Below the pieces are notes generated by a model. The model saw only the letters and a list, made by a program, of their open reading frames with translations. It was not told the DNA's origin and did not search any database. Shown here one piece after another: positions 63,452-64,000 of a DNA stretch of 64,000 nucleotides. This DNA is from Paenibacillus alba (GTDB taxonomy: Bacteria > Bacillota > Bacilli > Paenibacillales > NBRC-103111). Position 1 is the first letter of the stretch. Each line of letters begins with the position of its first letter. Made by a program: the position numbers and the translations under genes. The stretch spans positions 1-64,000 of the forward strand of contig NZ_JABMKZ010000007.1 in assembly GCF_013204855.1 (NCBI RefSeq), read 5' to 3'.

Positions 63452-64000
63452 CTATTTGTTCTTGTTGTACCAATCGTTCACTTCTTTCTCGATCGTTTCG
63501 CCGCCCAGCTTCTTAAACTCGTCTGCGAATTTGTCAAAATCATCGATGGGCGCGTCGCCCATAATGATTTTCGTATACGTCTCGTATACCTTTTTCTTCA
63601 GTGTAGGCAGCTTCTCCGACATCGCAGGGGTAGCGGAACCAATGAACAGATTATATTGACCAATTTTAGCCTGGTCGTACTTATCAATCACGCTGTAGGT
63701 ACCATCGGCACCCATGACCATATTGGAAAACCACATGGTATCGTCGCCAGCTTTAAACTTTGACATGCGATCGTAGTGAATGTTCGCTGGAAAATCGAGC
63801 TTGCTTCCGTCGCCTTTCTTGAGGGCTTCCTGTACTTTGCGGAACGCATCGAGATTCGTATTAAGCGGATCGATCACGACTGGTGCGTACTTCCCTGGGA
63901 ATATCCCCGTTTTGCTGTCTGAAATGAACGGATTCGGATTAGGGGCATAGGACGTTTCGTAAAAGCGATTTGTATAAATATTAGCCAACTGAATGACGGC
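63452..64000 (-). CDS. Sugar-binding lipoprotein, C-terminal part (cut by window edge)
   Basis: The gene continues past the right edge; 183 C-terminal codons are seen, open to base 64000. The sequence (FAVY-less but with PFISDSKTGIFPGKY, KYDQAKIGQYNLFIG, KLPTLKKKVYETYTKIIMGD and a DWYNKNK end) is typical of the LplA/family-1 extracellular sugar-binding proteins of Paenibacillus. It is the first known gene of the operon with the two permeases and the GH39-like glycosidase. The lipobox and N-terminal domain lie outside the window. Confidence 0.85.
   Translation of the reverse strand, partial: AVIQLANIYTNRFYETSYAPNPNPFISDSKTGIFPGKYAPVVIDPLNTNLDAFRKVQEALKKGDGSKLDFPANIHYDRMSKFKAGDDTMWFSNMVMGADGTYSVIDKYDQAKIGQYNLFIGSATPAMSEKLPTLKKKVYETYTKIIMGDAPIDDFDKFADEFKKLGGETIEKEVNDWYNKNK

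Overview
The window looks like chromosomal DNA of a Gram-positive, spore-forming soil bacterium of the Paenibacillus type. The evidence is huge S-layer-homology (SLH) anchored surface proteins, sugar ABC transporters with LplB/LplC-type permeases, lipoprotein binding proteins, strong AGGAGG ribosome sites, many TTG starts, and no outer-membrane genes. I see no rRNA, tRNA, CRISPR array or intact insertion sequence.

Layout. (1) 1-3.2 kb: a small Tyr/Pro-rich ORF with a terminator, then a MocR-type regulator divergent from an EamA exporter, with a palindrome between them. (2) 3.2-18.4 kb, minus strand: an apparent operon of a ferric/2-aminoethylphosphonate-type ABC transporter (binding protein, ATPase, fused permease), two giant SLH surface proteins (one with a metallophosphoesterase domain) and a DeoR regulator. 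It looks like a surface organophosphate or polymer scavenging system. (3) 18.9-20.4 kb: a membrane-anchored alpha/beta hydrolase, then about 760 bases of gene-free or decayed DNA.

(4) 21.1-45.0 kb: the most striking part, a contractile-injection-system-like locus in a monoderm. Transcribed leftward, it encodes a sheath-like protein and a tube (Hcp-like) protein followed by a strong terminator. Next come a J-domain protein, two FHA proteins, an active-looking PP2C phosphatase, a membrane pseudo-PP2C with TPR-like repeats, two proteins of unknown fold in baseplate position, an Hsp70-like ATPase, another putative baseplate protein, a DcrB/EagR-like protein, a VgrG, two unknown proteins, a DUF4280 PAAR-like tip, a VgrG carrying a PD-(D/E)XK-type nuclease tip, and two putative immunity genes. 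A von Willebrand factor A membrane protein (divergent) and a Ser/Thr kinase (convergent with it) flank the operon. Kinase, phosphatase, FHA and vWA echo the threonine-phosphorylation control of Proteobacterial type VI secretion. No ClpV-like AAA+ protein, TssJLM membrane complex or tape measure is visible; the Hsp70/J-protein pair may fill a chaperone role (inference).

(5) 45.2-52.6 kb: an oligopeptide-type ABC transporter (fused DppD-DppF ATPase divergent from two permeases with long N-terminal extensions) and a binding protein that reads as a circular permutation of the family-5 fold. (6) 52.7-64 kb, minus strand: a small unknown gene, an uncharacterised 827-aa protein next to an L-arabinose-isomerase-like enzyme, and a sugar uptake operon (partial binding protein, two permeases, a secreted multidomain clan-A glycosidase) closed by a perfect 16-bp-stem terminator. 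All assignments are by eye from sequence motifs; no database search was run.
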